From contig NZ_AP022608.1 in the NCBI RefSeq assembly GCF_010728925.1, forward strand, positions 5,580,001 through 5,644,000: a stretch of 64,000 bases of DNA, given 5' to 3'. Both the position numbers and the translations under genes were made by a program. This document shows positions 17,082-27,424 of the stretch, piece by piece (the first letter of the stretch is position 1; each line of letters opens with the position of its first letter). Origin of the DNA: Mycolicibacterium gadium. Lineage in GTDB: Bacteria > Actinomycetota > Actinomycetes > Mycobacteriales > Mycobacteriaceae. The notes below the pieces were generated by a model that had not been told where the DNA came from, made no database searches, and saw nothing but the letters and a program-made list of their open reading frames with translations.

Positions 17082-17585
17082 ATGTCGACTCCCGGGCTGA
17101 CCGCCCTTCGCGTGGCCGCCGCTGCGGCGGCGTGCTCAACGCTGGCCATCATCGGATTGGGTCCGGCTACCGCGGCACCCACCGCAGATGATCAGGGCTA
17201 CATCGACTCGACCGCTCGGTGCCCCTCGTCGAGTCAGGCCGTCGTCTTCGGCAGCACCGCAACGTCTCGGGTGGCCATCTGCGAGGCCGACGGCGAGTAC
17301 GAATATCGCGGAGTGCGATTGAGCGACGGCGCCAAACTGATCGTCCCCGCGGCCAAGTCCACCGACGGGTACACCGCTGAAAATTATGGCATCACCGATT
17401 GGGTGACTGAAGACTCGTTGGTCGTCAGCGCGGGCAACAAGGTGATCCGCGACGAGACGATGGTGGACTTCAATTCTCCGCAGCAATCCGGCGTGGGCGG
17501 ATCGCCGGCACCGGCTGAGACATCAACGCCCACAACGCCGTTGCCGCCACCGCTGCCCGCGGAAGTAGGCGGCAGCGAGAGCTGA
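17082..17585 (+). CDS. secreted protein of unknown function, Pro-rich C terminus
   Basis: 167 residues. The N terminus has a clear signal peptide: hydrophobic run in residues 9-25, then Ala-x-Ala before PTADDQG (cleavage near residue 32). The mature part has two Cys (in TARCPSS and AICEADG) that could form a disulfide, then a Thr/Pro-rich tail. The ATG at 17082 is chosen because the signal peptide starts there; an upstream open frame gives unlikely sequence. Not recognised from a characterised family. It diverges from alkA, and 16935-17081 holds no other gene. Confidence 0.7.
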   Translation: MSTPGLTALRVAAAAAACSTLAIIGLGPATAAPTADDQGYIDSTARCPSSSQAVVFGSTATSRVAICEADGEYEYRGVRLSDGAKLIVPAAKSTDGYTAENYGITDWVTEDSLVVSAGNKVIRDETMVDFNSPQQSGVGGSPAPAETSTPTTPLPPPLPAEVGGSES

Positions 17586-17593
17586 CCGGCCGA

Positions 17594-19408
17594 CTACCCC
17601 CGTAGTGCGCCGCTGAGGTACTCGGCGCGGCATGCACGGCGGGCCACCTTGCCGCTCGTCGTGCGCGGAATCGTGCCGGCCGGTACGAAGCGGACCTCGG
17701 CAATCGAGAGTCCGTGGATGTGCGTGACGGCTGCGCGGATCGCCTCGGCCGCGGTGTCAGGATCGGCGCCGCGGGTGCCTGACGCGCGTTCGGCGACGAT
17801 GACGACGCCGGAGTCGGTGGCAAATGCCGCGACGTACCCCCGGCGCACGATCGGCGAAGCGGACTGCGCGGTTGCCTCGACGTCCTGCGGGTAGTGGTGG
17901 AGCCCGTCGACGCGGATCGCGTCCGCACGTCTGCCGGTCACATACAGCTCGCCATCGAGGTAGACCCCGAGATCGCCGGTGCGTAACCATGTCCCGTCGA
18001 CCGGCGCGCCGTCGGCGTGACTCCGCGGCAGCCGGCGTGACCGTAACGAGGCGTCGAACGTCAGCCGCGACGCCTCGGGCTGCCCCCAGTACCGCCGAGC
18101 GGTGTTGTCTCCGTGCAACCAGATCTCGCCTACCTGGCCGTCGGCCAGTTCGGTGTGCGCTTCGGGTTCGACGATGACTGCCCACTGGCTGCGAGCGATC
18201 TGGCCACACGACACGTGGGCGATCGCGTTGTCAGAATCTGCCGCGACCCGCACCGCCACACCTTCGGCGAGTCGACGTCGGTCGAAATACGTAACCGTGG
18301 CACGGGCGGAAGGGGCGATGGTCGACACGAAGAGCGTCGCTTCGGCGATTCCGTACGACGGCTTGATCGCCGCGGCCGGCAACCCGAACGGCGCGAACGC
18401 GTCGTTGAACGCCGTGATCGCGTCGATGCTGACCGGCTCGGAGCCGATGATCATCACCACGTTGGCGAGGTCGACGTCCTCGCCCGTCGCGGGCACGCCC
18501 CGCTGCGCGGTGTACTCGTAGGCGAAGTTCGGCGCGGCGGTGACCACTCGTCCCTCCCGTGATCCGTCCGACAAGGCCCGGATCCAGCGCTGCGGGCGAC
18601 GGATGAACGCGGTCGGCGACATCAGCGTGGAGTGGCCGCCGTATACCGCCGGGAAGCCGATCATCGACAACCCCATGTCGTGGTACAGCGGTAACCAGCT
18701 GACGCCGTGGGTGTTTCGGTCGAGCAGATCGATGGACAAGATCATCTGCAGCAGATTCGTCCCGACCGCGCGGTGGGTGATCTCCACCCCGACCGGTGGC
18801 CTCGTCGAGCCCGAGGTGTATTGCAGGTGTGAGACGTCATCGACGTCGAGATCGACGGGACCGAATGTCTCGGCGGCCGAGTTAGGGATGTCATCGACGG
18901 CGATGACCGGCACATCGGGCGCGAGAGCGAAGCCAGCGAGGAACTCGCGCACGGCGCCGGCCGCCGCGGCGGTCGTCAGGATCGCCGACGGACGGGCGTC
19001 CGTCAGTGCCGTTTCGAGACGTTCGGCGTGACCCTGGAGTTCGGGGGCGAAAAGCGGCACCGCGACCGTTCCCGCTTTCACTGCGGCGAAGAATGCCGCG
19101 ACGTAATCGAGGCCCTGCGGGGCCAGGATCGCCACGCGGTCACCCCGCGCCGCGACACTCTGGACGTGCGCCCCGATCGCCTGCATTCGACGGCCCAGCT
19201 GGTTCCAGGTCAATTCGATCGGGCGGCCGTCGGATGAGCCGGCGAAATCCAGATAGCGGTAGGCGACGGTGTCGCCGACGCTGGCGATGTTGCGATCGAT
19301 CAGCGATATCAGGGTCGTACCGGGTGGCAGCACGATGCCGCCGTCGGCATCGAGGCAGTCCTCGATCCTCAACAGACCCTCGGGGGCAGTCGAACCGTCC
19401 ACACCCAC
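17594..19408 (-). CDS. fatty acyl-AMP ligase (FadD/FAAL type)
   Basis: Adenylates a fatty acid; FAAL members pass the acyl-AMP to a carrier protein, not to CoA. The adenylation motif YTSGSTRPPVGVEITH, the SWLPLYHDMGLS motif and a C-terminal TTSGKVARR Lys are all present, and the spacing fits the FAAL subgroup. No polyketide synthase, peptide synthetase or carrier protein is nearby, so the partner is unknown. Start uncertain: GTG at 19408 or 19402 lies just after an AT-rich -10-like sequence (TAATTAGAAT); the longest frame starts at 19438. Confidence 0.85.
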   Translation of the reverse strand: MGVDGSTAPEGLLRIEDCLDADGGIVLPPGTTLISLIDRNIASVGDTVAYRYLDFAGSSDGRPIELTWNQLGRRMQAIGAHVQSVAARGDRVAILAPQGLDYVAAFFAAVKAGTVAVPLFAPELQGHAERLETALTDARPSAILTTAAAAGAVREFLAGFALAPDVPVIAVDDIPNSAAETFGPVDLDVDDVSHLQYTSGSTRPPVGVEITHRAVGTNLLQMILSIDLLDRNTHGVSWLPLYHDMGLSMIGFPAVYGGHSTLMSPTAFIRRPQRWIRALSDGSREGRVVTAAPNFAYEYTAQRGVPATGEDVDLANVVMIIGSEPVSIDAITAFNDAFAPFGLPAAAIKPSYGIAEATLFVSTIAPSARATVTYFDRRRLAEGVAVRVAADSDNAIAHVSCGQIARSQWAVIVEPEAHTELADGQVGEIWLHGDNTARRYWGQPEASRLTFDASLRSRRLPRSHADGAPVDGTWLRTGDLGVYLDGELYVTGRRADAIRVDGLHHYPQDVEATAQSASPIVRRGYVAAFATDSGVVIVAERASGTRGADPDTAAEAIRAAVTHIHGLSIAEVRFVPAGTIPRTTSGKVARRACRAEYLSGALRG

Positions 19409-19478
19409 GATTCTAATTACTGTGACGCTTGGTATCACTTACCTTTGCCGTCGATGTGACGAAGAGCGCAGCTGATGT

Positions 19479-21083
19479 TCAGACCGGAAGCGCGAGACGG
19501 GTGGGTTCGTCGTGGCCGCGCAGCGTCACCGAATCGCCGAGCGTCCAGTGCGCACGCTCTTCCTCGTTGGAGTTCGACACCGCATCAGAGGACGCGAGCA
19601 GGTGACCGGGTGTGTCCTTCGCCAGCTCGCACAGCCGTGCGGCCTCGTTGACCGGCTCACCGATCACGGTGTACTCGAAGCGCTCCTTGGCACCGACATT
19701 TCCGGCGACGGCCGTACCGGCCGCAACGCCGATGCCGGCTTCACATTCGGGTACCTCGTCACGGATGCGCCGCGCGATCGCCCGCGCGGCGGCGAGGGCT
19801 TCGTCCTCCGGGCTGTCGAGGTGTACGGGCGCGCCGAAGACGGCGAGGGCCGCGTCGCCCTCGAATTTGTTCACGAAACCGTGGTGGCGATCGACTTCCT
19901 CCACGATCACCGCGAAGAACCGATTGAGCAGATCGACGACTTCGGTTGCGGGCCTGCCGGTTACCAGCTGTGTCGAGCCGATGATGTCAACAAAGATGAC
20001 CGCGACGTGCCGTTCTTCGCCACCCAATTTCGGCCGTTCCTTCTCGGCCGCGGCGGCAACCTCGCGGCCCACGTGTCGACCGAAAAGGTCGCGCACGCGT
20101 TCCCGCTCCTTGAGGCCTTCGACCATCGAGTTGAACCCGCGTTGCAACTCGCCGAGCTCGGTGCCGTCGAACACCACCAGATTCGTGTCCAGATCGCCCT
20201 GCTCCACCCGCTGCAGCGCGGCGCGCACCACCCGCACCGGAGTCGCCGTCAGCCACGACAACAGCAGCATGAGAACCCAGCCGAAGGTCAACGCCACCAC
20301 GGCCAGAATTCCGACGGCGATTGCGACCTGAGTGGAGGTGAGATTCTGCAGCGACAGCGCGAAGACCGCGAGCAGCAGGATGCCGAGCACGGGTACGCCA
20401 GAGCTCAGCAACCAGACGGTCATCGTGCGCCCCATGACACCGTGTGCCAACCGGCGGGGTGGCCGACCGGCCTCCAGCGCCTGGGCTGCGACGGGGCGCA
20501 GTGCGAACTCCGTGATCAGATAGCACCCGGTGGCGACGACGATGCCGGAGAAGCCCACGGCGAACAGGAACCGCGGGATGAACGCGGTGTCGTAGATCCC
20601 GTACCAGGTGGTCAGCAATGCTGCGCCGCCACCCCACAGCAACAAGATCATTTTCGCCACCCGCCACGGCGCGAAGAACACGTTGCGCTGATCGGCCCGC
20701 GTGGGAGGGCGTTCCTCCATCGCCCATCGCAGCGAGTTGACGATTCGCGACGTGATCCAGAAGGTGCCCACCAGCAATGCCAACGCCATGTACCCGGGCG
20801 CCACGGCCCACGTCAGCCATGCCGGAGCATCGGTGAAGATGCTGGGCACGGGGATGGCGACCACGATCATCAGCAGCGCGACGCCGATGCCGAGCATGTT
20901 CGTGAACAAGATGAAGAACGTGAGGATCAGCTGGATGCGAACGCGGCGGCGGCGCTGACTTTCCGACGGCTTGCCGAGCAGCCAGGAGCCGAACTCCGGT
21001 GTATCGGGCAGTCGGCCGCTCTGCCGTGTCACCTTCTCCAGGACTCGGCCCACCCGCTGGGGCACGCTCTTGTTGGCCGTCAT
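19479..21083 (-). CDS. membrane adenylate cyclase with HAMP domain (class III)
   Basis: 534 residues: about six N-terminal membrane helices (residues 48-290), a HAMP linker (about 285-340) and a C-terminal class III cyclase domain (about 355-534). Metal-binding Asp in FVDIIGST and in FEGDAAL, plus VNEAARL, are present. Matches the Rv1318c-Rv1320c family, of which M. tuberculosis has three tandem copies at this position; here there is one, and a relative sits at 60.1 kb. The site before VNEAARL is GE where the second cyclase has GD, which may affect base selection. Confidence 0.92.
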   Translation of the reverse strand: MTANKSVPQRVGRVLEKVTRQSGRLPDTPEFGSWLLGKPSESQRRRRVRIQLILTFFILFTNMLGIGVALLMIVVAIPVPSIFTDAPAWLTWAVAPGYMALALLVGTFWITSRIVNSLRWAMEERPPTRADQRNVFFAPWRVAKMILLLWGGGAALLTTWYGIYDTAFIPRFLFAVGFSGIVVATGCYLITEFALRPVAAQALEAGRPPRRLAHGVMGRTMTVWLLSSGVPVLGILLLAVFALSLQNLTSTQVAIAVGILAVVALTFGWVLMLLLSWLTATPVRVVRAALQRVEQGDLDTNLVVFDGTELGELQRGFNSMVEGLKERERVRDLFGRHVGREVAAAAEKERPKLGGEERHVAVIFVDIIGSTQLVTGRPATEVVDLLNRFFAVIVEEVDRHHGFVNKFEGDAALAVFGAPVHLDSPEDEALAAARAIARRIRDEVPECEAGIGVAAGTAVAGNVGAKERFEYTVIGEPVNEAARLCELAKDTPGHLLASSDAVSNSNEEERAHWTLGDSVTLRGHDEPTRLALPV

Positions 21084-21120
21084 CGTGGCTAAAGCCTAGG
21101 TTGCCGTCCGGCCCCTTAAG

Positions 21121-21801
21121 GTGGTTCGGGTGCGTCTCGTCATCGCCCAGTGCACCGTCGACTACGTCGGGCGCCTGACAGCTCATCTGCCGTCGGCCCG
21201 CCGGCTGCTCCTCATCAAAGCCGACGGCTCGGTGAGTGTCCACGCCGACGATCGCGCCTACAAGCCGCTCAACTGGATGAGCCCGCCCTGCTGGCTCACC
21301 GAGGAACCCGACGGGCCCGCGCCGGTCTGGGTGGTCGAGAACAAGGCGGGAGAGCAGCTGCGGATCACCGTAGAGGCCGTCGAACATGACTCCAGCCACG
21401 AACTCGGTGTCGATCCCGGATTGGTGAAGGACGGTGTCGAGGCGCATCTGCAGGAGCTGCTCGCCGAACACGTCGAGCTGCTGGGCGCGGGCTACTCACT
21501 GGTGCGCCGCGAATACATGACCGCTATCGGGCCGGTGGACTTGCTGTGTCGCGACGAGAAGGGCGGCTCGGTCGCCGTCGAGATCAAACGGCGGGGCGAG
21601 ATCGACGGCGTCGAACAGCTCACCCGTTACCTCGAACTCCTCAACCGCGACACCGTGCTGGCGCCCGTCGCGGGAGTGTTCGCCGCCCAGCAGATCAAGC
21701 CCCAGGCTCGGACGCTGGCGACCGACCGTGGGATCCGTTGCGTGACTTTGGACTACGACCAGATGCGCGGCATGGACAGCGACGAGTTCCGGCTTTTCTG
21801 A
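21121..21801 (+). CDS. nucS: mismatch endonuclease NucS
   Basis: Non-canonical mismatch repair nuclease of actinobacteria and archaea: cuts both strands at mismatches, with the beta clamp. 226 residues. The N-terminal DNA-binding half contains [20 protein letters not shown]. The C-terminal RecB-like nuclease core is [12 protein letters not shown] followed by [12 protein letters not shown] (catalytic Asp, Glu, Lys). GTG start at 21121; a second GTG at 21130 is equally possible. Mycobacteria lack MutS/MutL, which gives this gene its importance. Confidence 0.96.
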   Translation: MVRVRLVIAQCTVDYVGRLTAHLPSARRLLLIKADGSVSVHADDRAYKPLNWMSPPCWLTEEPDGPAPVWVVENKAGEQLRITVEAVEHDSSHELGVDPGLVKDGVEAHLQELLAEHVELLGAGYSLVRREYMTAIGPVDLLCRDEKGGSVAVEIKRRGEIDGVEQLTRYLELLNRDTVLAPVAGVFAAQQIKPQARTLATDRGIRCVTLDYDQMRGMDSDEFRLF

Positions 21802-21804
21802 CCC

Positions 21805-22101
21805 ATGCCCCGGCGCCGTCCTTCGCCGCGTAAGCAACGCGCCGTACCGCCGCTACCGCAGAGCAGGCGGATCGAGACGGGGCCGGACGGATATGAGTAC
21901 GAAGTCCGTCCGGTCTCGGCCGCGCGGGCGACGAAGACCTACCGCTGCCCCGGGTGCGACCACGAAATACGCTCTGGCACTGCGCATGTACTCGTATGGC
22001 CGGCAGATCGCGGAGAACAGGCGTCAGAAGACCGGCGTCATTGGCATACGCCGTGCTGGACTCACCGGGCTACCCGGGGTCCTACTCGCAAGTGGTCGTG
22101 A
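21805..22101 (+). CDS. small zinc-ribbon-like protein (Rv1322-like)
   Basis: 98 residues, three bases after nucS. An Arg-rich start, then CPGCDHEI and HWHTPCW, which give a likely CxxC...HxxC zinc site. It corresponds in size and position to Rv1322. Function unknown; tight linkage to nucS suggests co-expression and perhaps a DNA-related role, which is inference. Confidence 0.8.
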   Translation: MPRRRPSPRKQRAVPPLPQSRRIETGPDGYEYEVRPVSAARATKTYRCPGCDHEIRSGTAHVLVWPADRGEQASEDRRHWHTPCWTHRATRGPTRKWS

Positions 22102-22124
22102 CGAACTCGGTACCGAAGCCGGCG

Positions 22125-22595
22125 TCAGTGATCGGCGGCAGGCTCGACGAGCTCGATGAGGACGCCGCCGGCATCCTTGGGATGGATGAAGTTGATCCGT
22201 GAATCGGCCGTGCCGCGACGAGGCTCGTCGTAGAGCAGGCGCATACCCTCGGCGCGAAGCCGCTCGCTGAGCGCGTCGATGTCGCTGGTGCGATACGCCA
22301 GCTGCTGCAGGCCGGGTCCGCGCTTGTCGAGGAACTTCGCGATCGTCGAGGTCTCGTCGAGTGGCGCCATGAGCTGAATCTGCGCGCTGCCGACGGGCGC
22401 GCCGCGCACCGAGAGCATGGCCTCGCGCACACCCTGGTCCTCGTTGATCTCTTCGTGCAGGACGATCATGCCGAGGTGGTCGTGGTACCACTTGATGGCG
22501 GCGTCGAGATCGGGGACCGCGATGCCGACATGATCGATAGCCGTCACGAGGGCGCTCGCGAGCGCCGGACGTGCGTCTACGTGTTCAGTGGTCAT
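22125..22595 (-). CDS. mce: methylmalonyl-CoA epimerase
   Basis: Interconverts (S)- and (R)-methylmalonyl-CoA in propionate metabolism. 156 residues of the vicinal-oxygen-chelate fold: [13 protein letters not shown] at residues 20-32 with metal-binding His22, a second metal site region in [15 protein letters not shown], and the closing VLIELVEP. Start set at the ATG at 22593-22595; the longer frame would overlap the divergent fadA4 gene. Corresponds to Rv1322A. Confidence 0.92.
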   Translation of the reverse strand: MTTEHVDARPALASALVTAIDHVGIAVPDLDAAIKWYHDHLGMIVLHEEINEDQGVREAMLSVRGAPVGSAQIQLMAPLDETSTIAKFLDKRGPGLQQLAYRTSDIDALSERLRAEGMRLLYDEPRRGTADSRINFIHPKDAGGVLIELVEPAADH

Positions 22596-22678
22596 CACGT
22601 AACGGTAACCTTGAGACAGATGTTTGCGGAATGTGTCATGTGCCACATCTTCGAATACCCAGTTCCTGGAGGAAACAA

Positions 22679-23860
22679 ATGACGACGTCGGTGATCGTTG
22701 CTGGAGCGCGTACGCCAATCGGCAAATTGATGGGCTCGTTGAAGGATTTCTCGGGTAGTGACCTGGGCGCCGTCGCGATCGCAGGTGCGCTGGACAAGGC
22801 CAAGGTCCCGGCGTCCGCCGTCGACTACGTCATCATGGGGCAGGTCCTGACCGCCGGTGCTGGGCAAATGCCCGCCAGGCAGGCTGCGGTCGCCGCGGGC
22901 ATCGGCTGGGATGTGCCCTCGCTGACCATCAACAAGATGTGCCTGTCCGGAATCGACGCGATCGCGCTGGCCGATCAACTGATCCGCGCGGGCGAGTTCG
23001 ACGTCGTGGTCGCGGGCGGCCAGGAATCGATGACCAAGGCGCCCCACCTACTCATGGACAGCCGCGCGGGCTACAAGTACGGCGATGTCACCGTTCTCGA
23101 TCACATGGCCTACGACGGATTGCACGACGTCTTCACCGATCAGCCGATGGGCGCGCTGACCGAACAGCGCAACGACGCCGACCAGTTCACCCGGGCCGAG
23201 CAGGACGAGTTTGCGGCACGTTCGCACCAAAAGGCCGCTGCGGCATGGAAGGACGGAGTCTTCGCCGACGAGGTCGTGCCGGTGAAGATCCCGCAGCGCA
23301 AGGGTGACCCGATCGAGTTCACCGAGGACGAGGGCATCCGCGCCAATACCACCGCCGAGTCCCTGGCCGGACTCAAGCCGGCGTTCCGCAAGGACGGCAC
23401 CATCACGGCGGGGTCAGCGTCGCAGATCTCCGACGGCGCGGCAGCAGTCGTCGTGATGAGCAAAGAGAAGGCCCAGGAGATGGGGCTGACCTGGCTGTGC
23501 GAGATCGGCGCTCACGGCGTGGTGGCGGGCCCGGATTCGACCCTGCAGTCGCAGCCAGCCAACGCCATCAAGAAGGCCATTGCCCGCGAGGGTATTTCGG
23601 TCGATCAGCTGGACGTCATCGAGATCAACGAGGCGTTCTCCGCGGTGGCGCTCGCGTCGATGAAGGAGTTGGGCGTCGACCCGGAGAAGGTCAATGTGAA
23701 CGGCGGCGCGATCGCCGTCGGGCATCCGATCGGTATGTCCGGCGCCCGGATCGCCCTGCACGCCGCGCTTGAGCTGTCACGACGCGGTTCCGGTTATGCG
23801 GTCGCGGCGCTGTGCGGCGCCGGCGGCCAGGGCGACGCCCTCGTGCTGAGGGCAGGCTGA
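22679..23860 (+). CDS. fadA4: acetyl-CoA acetyltransferase (thiolase)
   Basis: 393 residues; condenses or cleaves acetoacetyl-CoA. Catalytic Cys88 is in NKMCLSGID, the oxyanion motif is NEAFS, His is in AVGHPIG and the second Cys is in CGAGGQG. The start at 22679 follows TGGAGGAAACAAATG, a strong ribosome binding site. It diverges from mce across an 83-base gap containing both promoters. Orthologue of Rv1323. Confidence 0.96.
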   Translation: MTTSVIVAGARTPIGKLMGSLKDFSGSDLGAVAIAGALDKAKVPASAVDYVIMGQVLTAGAGQMPARQAAVAAGIGWDVPSLTINKMCLSGIDAIALADQLIRAGEFDVVVAGGQESMTKAPHLLMDSRAGYKYGDVTVLDHMAYDGLHDVFTDQPMGALTEQRNDADQFTRAEQDEFAARSHQKAAAAWKDGVFADEVVPVKIPQRKGDPIEFTEDEGIRANTTAESLAGLKPAFRKDGTITAGSASQISDGAAAVVVMSKEKAQEMGLTWLCEIGAHGVVAGPDSTLQSQPANAIKKAIAREGISVDQLDVIEINEAFSAVALASMKELGVDPEKVNVNGGAIAVGHPIGMSGARIALHAALELSRRGSGYAVAALCGAGGQGDALVLRAG

Positions 23861-23912
23861 ACATCTACGACGTAACGTAGTAATCGGCGTGGTGTTCGGG
23901 CAGAATGGCGGC

Positions 23913-24287
23913 ATGACAGGCGCTCTTGATCTTCGATCCATTGCTGGGTGGTTCCGACTGGTTGCTCTGCTAGAGGCCGTCAGTTGGGTCGGCCTGCTGG
24001 CCGGGATGTATTTCAAGTACCTGGCCAGCTCGCCGACCGAGATCGGCGTCAAGGTGTTCGGCATGGCCCACGGACTGATCTTCGTCGCCTTCGTGGCGGC
24101 CGCACTGCTGGCCGGAATCGCGTTCAAATGGTCCTTCGGGACGTGGTCGCTGGCGCTGATCGCGAGCATCGTGCCGCTAGGCAGTGTGATCTTCCTCATA
24201 TGGGCTGATCGGACCGGCAAAATGGGTGCCGCGGTTCCGGCCGCGGCGGTCATGCAACCGGGTCAGCCGGTTCCCGAAGCGACGTGA
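23913..24287 (+). CDS. DUF3817 small membrane protein
   Basis: 124 residues with three membrane helices (about 13-32, 50-70, 75-95). The pattern EAVSWVGLLAGMYFKYL and MAHGLIFVAF is that of DUF3817. No function is known. A second family member lies at 49.8 kb. ATG at 23913 chosen over an upstream GTG because the family motif starts directly after it. Confidence 0.8.
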   Translation: MTGALDLRSIAGWFRLVALLEAVSWVGLLAGMYFKYLASSPTEIGVKVFGMAHGLIFVAFVAAALLAGIAFKWSFGTWSLALIASIVPLGSVIFLIWADRTGKMGAAVPAAAVMQPGQPVPEAT

Positions 24288-24300
24288 CAAACTTGACGGC

Positions 24301-25188
24301 GTGACTCGTCCACGTCCCGTCGCGGCCTCCATGGCAGGTGCGATCGACCTTTCGGCGCTCAAACAGCCGGCCAGTGCCGCCGCAGGCGGCGCCGCCGCCA
24401 AACCGTCCGGCGGTGTAGAGGTCACCGAGGCCAACCTCGAAGCCGAGGTCCTGGTCCGCTCCAGTCAGGTCCCCGTCGTGGTCCTGCTGTGGTCTCCGCG
24501 CAGCGACGCCAGCCTGCAGCTGGGTGACGTGCTGGCCAGTCTCGCCGCCGCCGACGGCGGCAAGTGGTCGCTCGCGACGGTCAACGTCGACGTCGTCCCG
24601 CGGGTAGCGCAGATGTTCGGCGTCCAGGCGATCCCGACCGTCGTGGCATTGGGCGGGGGACAACCGCTCTCGAGCTTCCAGGGCATGCAGCCGCCCGAGC
24701 AGTTGCGCGGATGGATCGACTCGCTGCTGGACGCGACCGCGGGGAAACTCAGCGGCGGGGGCGAGGATCCCGAACAGGTCGATCCCGAACTGGCCCAGGC
24801 ACGGGCGCATCTGGATGCCGGCGACTTCGACGCCGCGCGCGCCGCGTATCAGGCGATCCTCGACGCCAGGCCGAACGACCCCGAGGCCAAAGGTGCGGTG
24901 CGTCAGATCTCGTTCCTGCAGCGCGCATCGGCACATCGTCCCGATGCGGTGGCCGCGGCCGACGCCGCACCCGATGACATCGACGCCGTGTTCGCCGCAG
25001 CCGATGTGGAAATTCTGCAGCAGAACATTGCGGCCGCGTTCGACCGGCTGATCGCGTTGTTCAAGCGCAAGACCGATGACGACCGCACCAAGGTGCGGAC
25101 CCGGCTGGTCGAGCTGTTCGACCTCTTCGACCCGGCCGATCCCGAGGTGATCGCGGGCCGACGCAAACTGGCCAACGCGTTGTACTGA
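24301..25188 (+). CDS. thioredoxin-fold and TPR protein, CnoX/YbbN-like
   Basis: 295 residues. Residues about 40-150 form a thioredoxin fold (FGVQAIPTVVALGGG). The expected CxxC site reads SPRSDAS, with no Cys, so it cannot do thiol exchange. The C-terminal half (160-295) is TPR-like helices. The same layout is found in YbbN/CnoX, which act as chaperone holdases. Orthologue of Rv1324. GTG start 13 bases after the DUF3817 gene. Convergent with glgB. Confidence 0.88.
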   Translation: MTRPRPVAASMAGAIDLSALKQPASAAAGGAAAKPSGGVEVTEANLEAEVLVRSSQVPVVVLLWSPRSDASLQLGDVLASLAAADGGKWSLATVNVDVVPRVAQMFGVQAIPTVVALGGGQPLSSFQGMQPPEQLRGWIDSLLDATAGKLSGGGEDPEQVDPELAQARAHLDAGDFDAARAAYQAILDARPNDPEAKGAVRQISFLQRASAHRPDAVAAADAAPDDIDAVFAAADVEILQQNIAAAFDRLIALFKRKTDDDRTKVRTRLVELFDLFDPADPEVIAGRRKLANALY

Positions 25189-25209
25189 GTCGGCCGTTCG
25201 CGCGAAGGG

Positions 25210-27420
25210 CTACTCCGGGGCCACGGGTTCGAACCACAGCGCTGCCAGGGGTGGCAGCACCATGACCGCTGATGCCGGACGGCCGTGCCAAGGCTCGTCG
25301 GTCGCCTCGACGACGCCGTAGTTGCCGATGCCCGAACCGTTGTAGATGTCGGCGTCAGAGTTGAGCACTTCCCGCCACGTGCCCGCATGCGGCAGGCCGA
25401 GCCGGTAGCGGGAGTGCTCCGAACCGGAGAAGTTGAACACGCACGCCAGCATCGAACCGTCGTCGCCGAACCGCATGAAACTCAGCACGTTGTTGGCCGA
25501 GTCGTTGGCGTCGATCCACGAATAGCCCTCGGGCTTGGTGTCCTGCGACCACAGCGCACGACGGCTGCGGTAGATGCCGTTCATGTCGTGCACGAACCGC
25601 TGAACACCGGTGGAGAAGCTGTCCTCGTCGAGCTGGTACCAGTCGACACCGCGCTCCTCGGACCACTCGGCGCGCTGAGCGATCTCCTGGCCCATGAACA
25701 GCAATTGCTTCCCGGGGTGGGCCCATTGGTAGGCCAGCAGGCCGCGCAACCCAGCGGCTTTGGTGTGGTCGTCACCCGGCATGCGGCCCCACAAGGTGCC
25801 CTTACCGTGCACCACCTCGTCGTGGCTGATGGGCAGGACGAAGTTCTCGCTGAACGCGTACAGCATCGAGAACGTGATCTCGTGGTGGTGGTAGCTGCGG
25901 TGGATGGGATCGCGCTTGATGAACTCCAACGTGTCGTTCATCCAGCCCATATTCCACTTCATCGAGAAGCCAAGGCCGCCAAGGTTTGTCGGCCGAGTCA
26001 CCCCTGGCCATGACGTGGACTCCTCGGCGACGGTGACGACGCCGGGTGCCAGCTTGTGCACCGTGGCGTTCATCTCCTGCAGGAACTGCACGGCTTCGAG
26101 GTTCTCGCGGCCACCGTAGACGTTCGGCGTCCAGCCGCCCTCGGGCCGCGAGTAGTCCAGGTAGAGCATCGATGCGACGGCGTCCACGCGCAGGCCGTCG
26201 ATGTGATACTCCTGCAGCCAATACAGCGCGTTGGCGACGAGGAAGTTGCGGACTTCCGCGCGGCCGAAGTCGAACACGTATGTGCCCCAGTCGAGTTGCT
26301 CGCCGCGCCGTGGGTCGGAGTGTTCGTACAGTGCGGTGCCGTCGAAGCGGCCCAGCGCCCACGCGTCCTTCGGGAAGTGCGCGGGAACCCAATCCATGAT
26401 CACGCCGATACCGGCCTGGTGCAGCGTGTCCACCACGTGGCGGAACTCGTCGGGTGTACCAAGACGTGACGTCGGCGCATAGTACGACGTCACCTGGTAC
26501 CCCCACGAGCCGCCGAACGGATGCTCGGCGACCGGCATCAACTCAACGTGGGTGAAGCCGTTTGCGACTACGTATTCGGTGAGTTCGGTGGCCAATTCGC
26601 GGTAGGTCAGACCCGGCCGCCAGGACATCAGGTGCACCTCGTAGGTGCTCATCGGTTCGAAGACCGGATTCTCGTTCGCTCGCTTGGCCATCCAGTCCCG
26701 GTCTTCCCAGGTGTATTCGCTCCTGGTGACCTTCGACGCCGTCTGCGGCGGAACCTCGGTGGCGAACGCCATCGGGTCGGCGCGGTCACTCACCGAGCCG
26801 TCGGCGCCGTGCACGCGGAACTTGTACAGGCCGCCGATCTCGAAACCGGGCCAGAACAGCTCCCACACACCCGTCGAGCCGAGCACGCGCAGCTGTGCTT
26901 CGTTGCCGTCCCAATGGTTGAACTCGCCGATCAGGCTGACGCCCTTGGCATTCGGTGCCCACACCGCGAAGGACACACCGTCGACAACGCCGTCGGGCGT
27001 CGTGAAACTGCGGGGATGGGCGCCCAGGATCTCCCACAGCCGCTCATGGCGCCCCTCGGCGAACAGGTGCAGGTCGATTTCGCCGAGAGTCGGCAGGAAC
27101 CGGTACGCATCGGCGGTGGTGTGCACCTCGTCGCCCGCGCCGTAGCTGACCTCGAGTCGGTAGTCCGCCAGATTGGTCATCGGCAGGGCTACCGCGAACA
27201 GGCCGCCCTCGACGTGCTCGAACGGATATCGTTGGCCACCCACGAGGGCCACCACCTCGACGGCATGCGGCCGGTAGGCCCGTAACACCGTGTGATCCCC
27301 GTCGTACTCATGTGCCCCGAGAATCGAATGGGGGTCGTGGTGTTCGCCAGCCAGCAGGCGGTTCAGATCGGCCGTGTGCGGCCGCAGGTGCGGGCTCGTG
27401 CGTTGATTGGTCTGCGTCAT
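25210..27420 (-). CDS. glgB: 1,4-alpha-glucan branching enzyme
   Basis: Introduces alpha-1,6 branches into glucan. 736 residues: N-terminal CBM48-like modules (to about 250), then a GH13 barrel with motifs [22 protein letters not shown] (nucleophile Asp) and [11 protein letters not shown] (acid Glu). Final beta domain at about 630-736. It follows glgE by 4 bases on the same strand; the pair is the GlgE-GlgB route from maltose-1-phosphate to alpha-glucan. ATG at 27420. Confidence 0.97.
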   Translation of the reverse strand: MTQTNQRTSPHLRPHTADLNRLLAGEHHDPHSILGAHEYDGDHTVLRAYRPHAVEVVALVGGQRYPFEHVEGGLFAVALPMTNLADYRLEVSYGAGDEVHTTADAYRFLPTLGEIDLHLFAEGRHERLWEILGAHPRSFTTPDGVVDGVSFAVWAPNAKGVSLIGEFNHWDGNEAQLRVLGSTGVWELFWPGFEIGGLYKFRVHGADGSVSDRADPMAFATEVPPQTASKVTRSEYTWEDRDWMAKRANENPVFEPMSTYEVHLMSWRPGLTYRELATELTEYVVANGFTHVELMPVAEHPFGGSWGYQVTSYYAPTSRLGTPDEFRHVVDTLHQAGIGVIMDWVPAHFPKDAWALGRFDGTALYEHSDPRRGEQLDWGTYVFDFGRAEVRNFLVANALYWLQEYHIDGLRVDAVASMLYLDYSRPEGGWTPNVYGGRENLEAVQFLQEMNATVHKLAPGVVTVAEESTSWPGVTRPTNLGGLGFSMKWNMGWMNDTLEFIKRDPIHRSYHHHEITFSMLYAFSENFVLPISHDEVVHGKGTLWGRMPGDDHTKAAGLRGLLAYQWAHPGKQLLFMGQEIAQRAEWSEERGVDWYQLDEDSFSTGVQRFVHDMNGIYRSRRALWSQDTKPEGYSWIDANDSANNVLSFMRFGDDGSMLACVFNFSGSEHSRYRLGLPHAGTWREVLNSDADIYNGSGIGNYGVVEATDEPWHGRPASAVMVLPPLAALWFEPVAPE

Positions 27421-27424
27421 TTCG

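Noticed and set aside
19512..21092. Long open frame (526 codons) antisense to the cyclase gene
   Set aside because: Low-complexity Arg/Glu/His-rich product with no family match, exactly mirroring a good membrane cyclase gene.
19987..21471. Second minus-strand frame overlapping the cyclase and nucS
   Set aside because: Covers two well-supported genes in a wrong frame; product is Arg-rich and unstructured.
23866..23882. Inverted repeat CTACG...CGTAG after fadA4 as a terminator
   Set aside because: Only 5 base pairs with an AT loop and no GC-rich stem; too weak.
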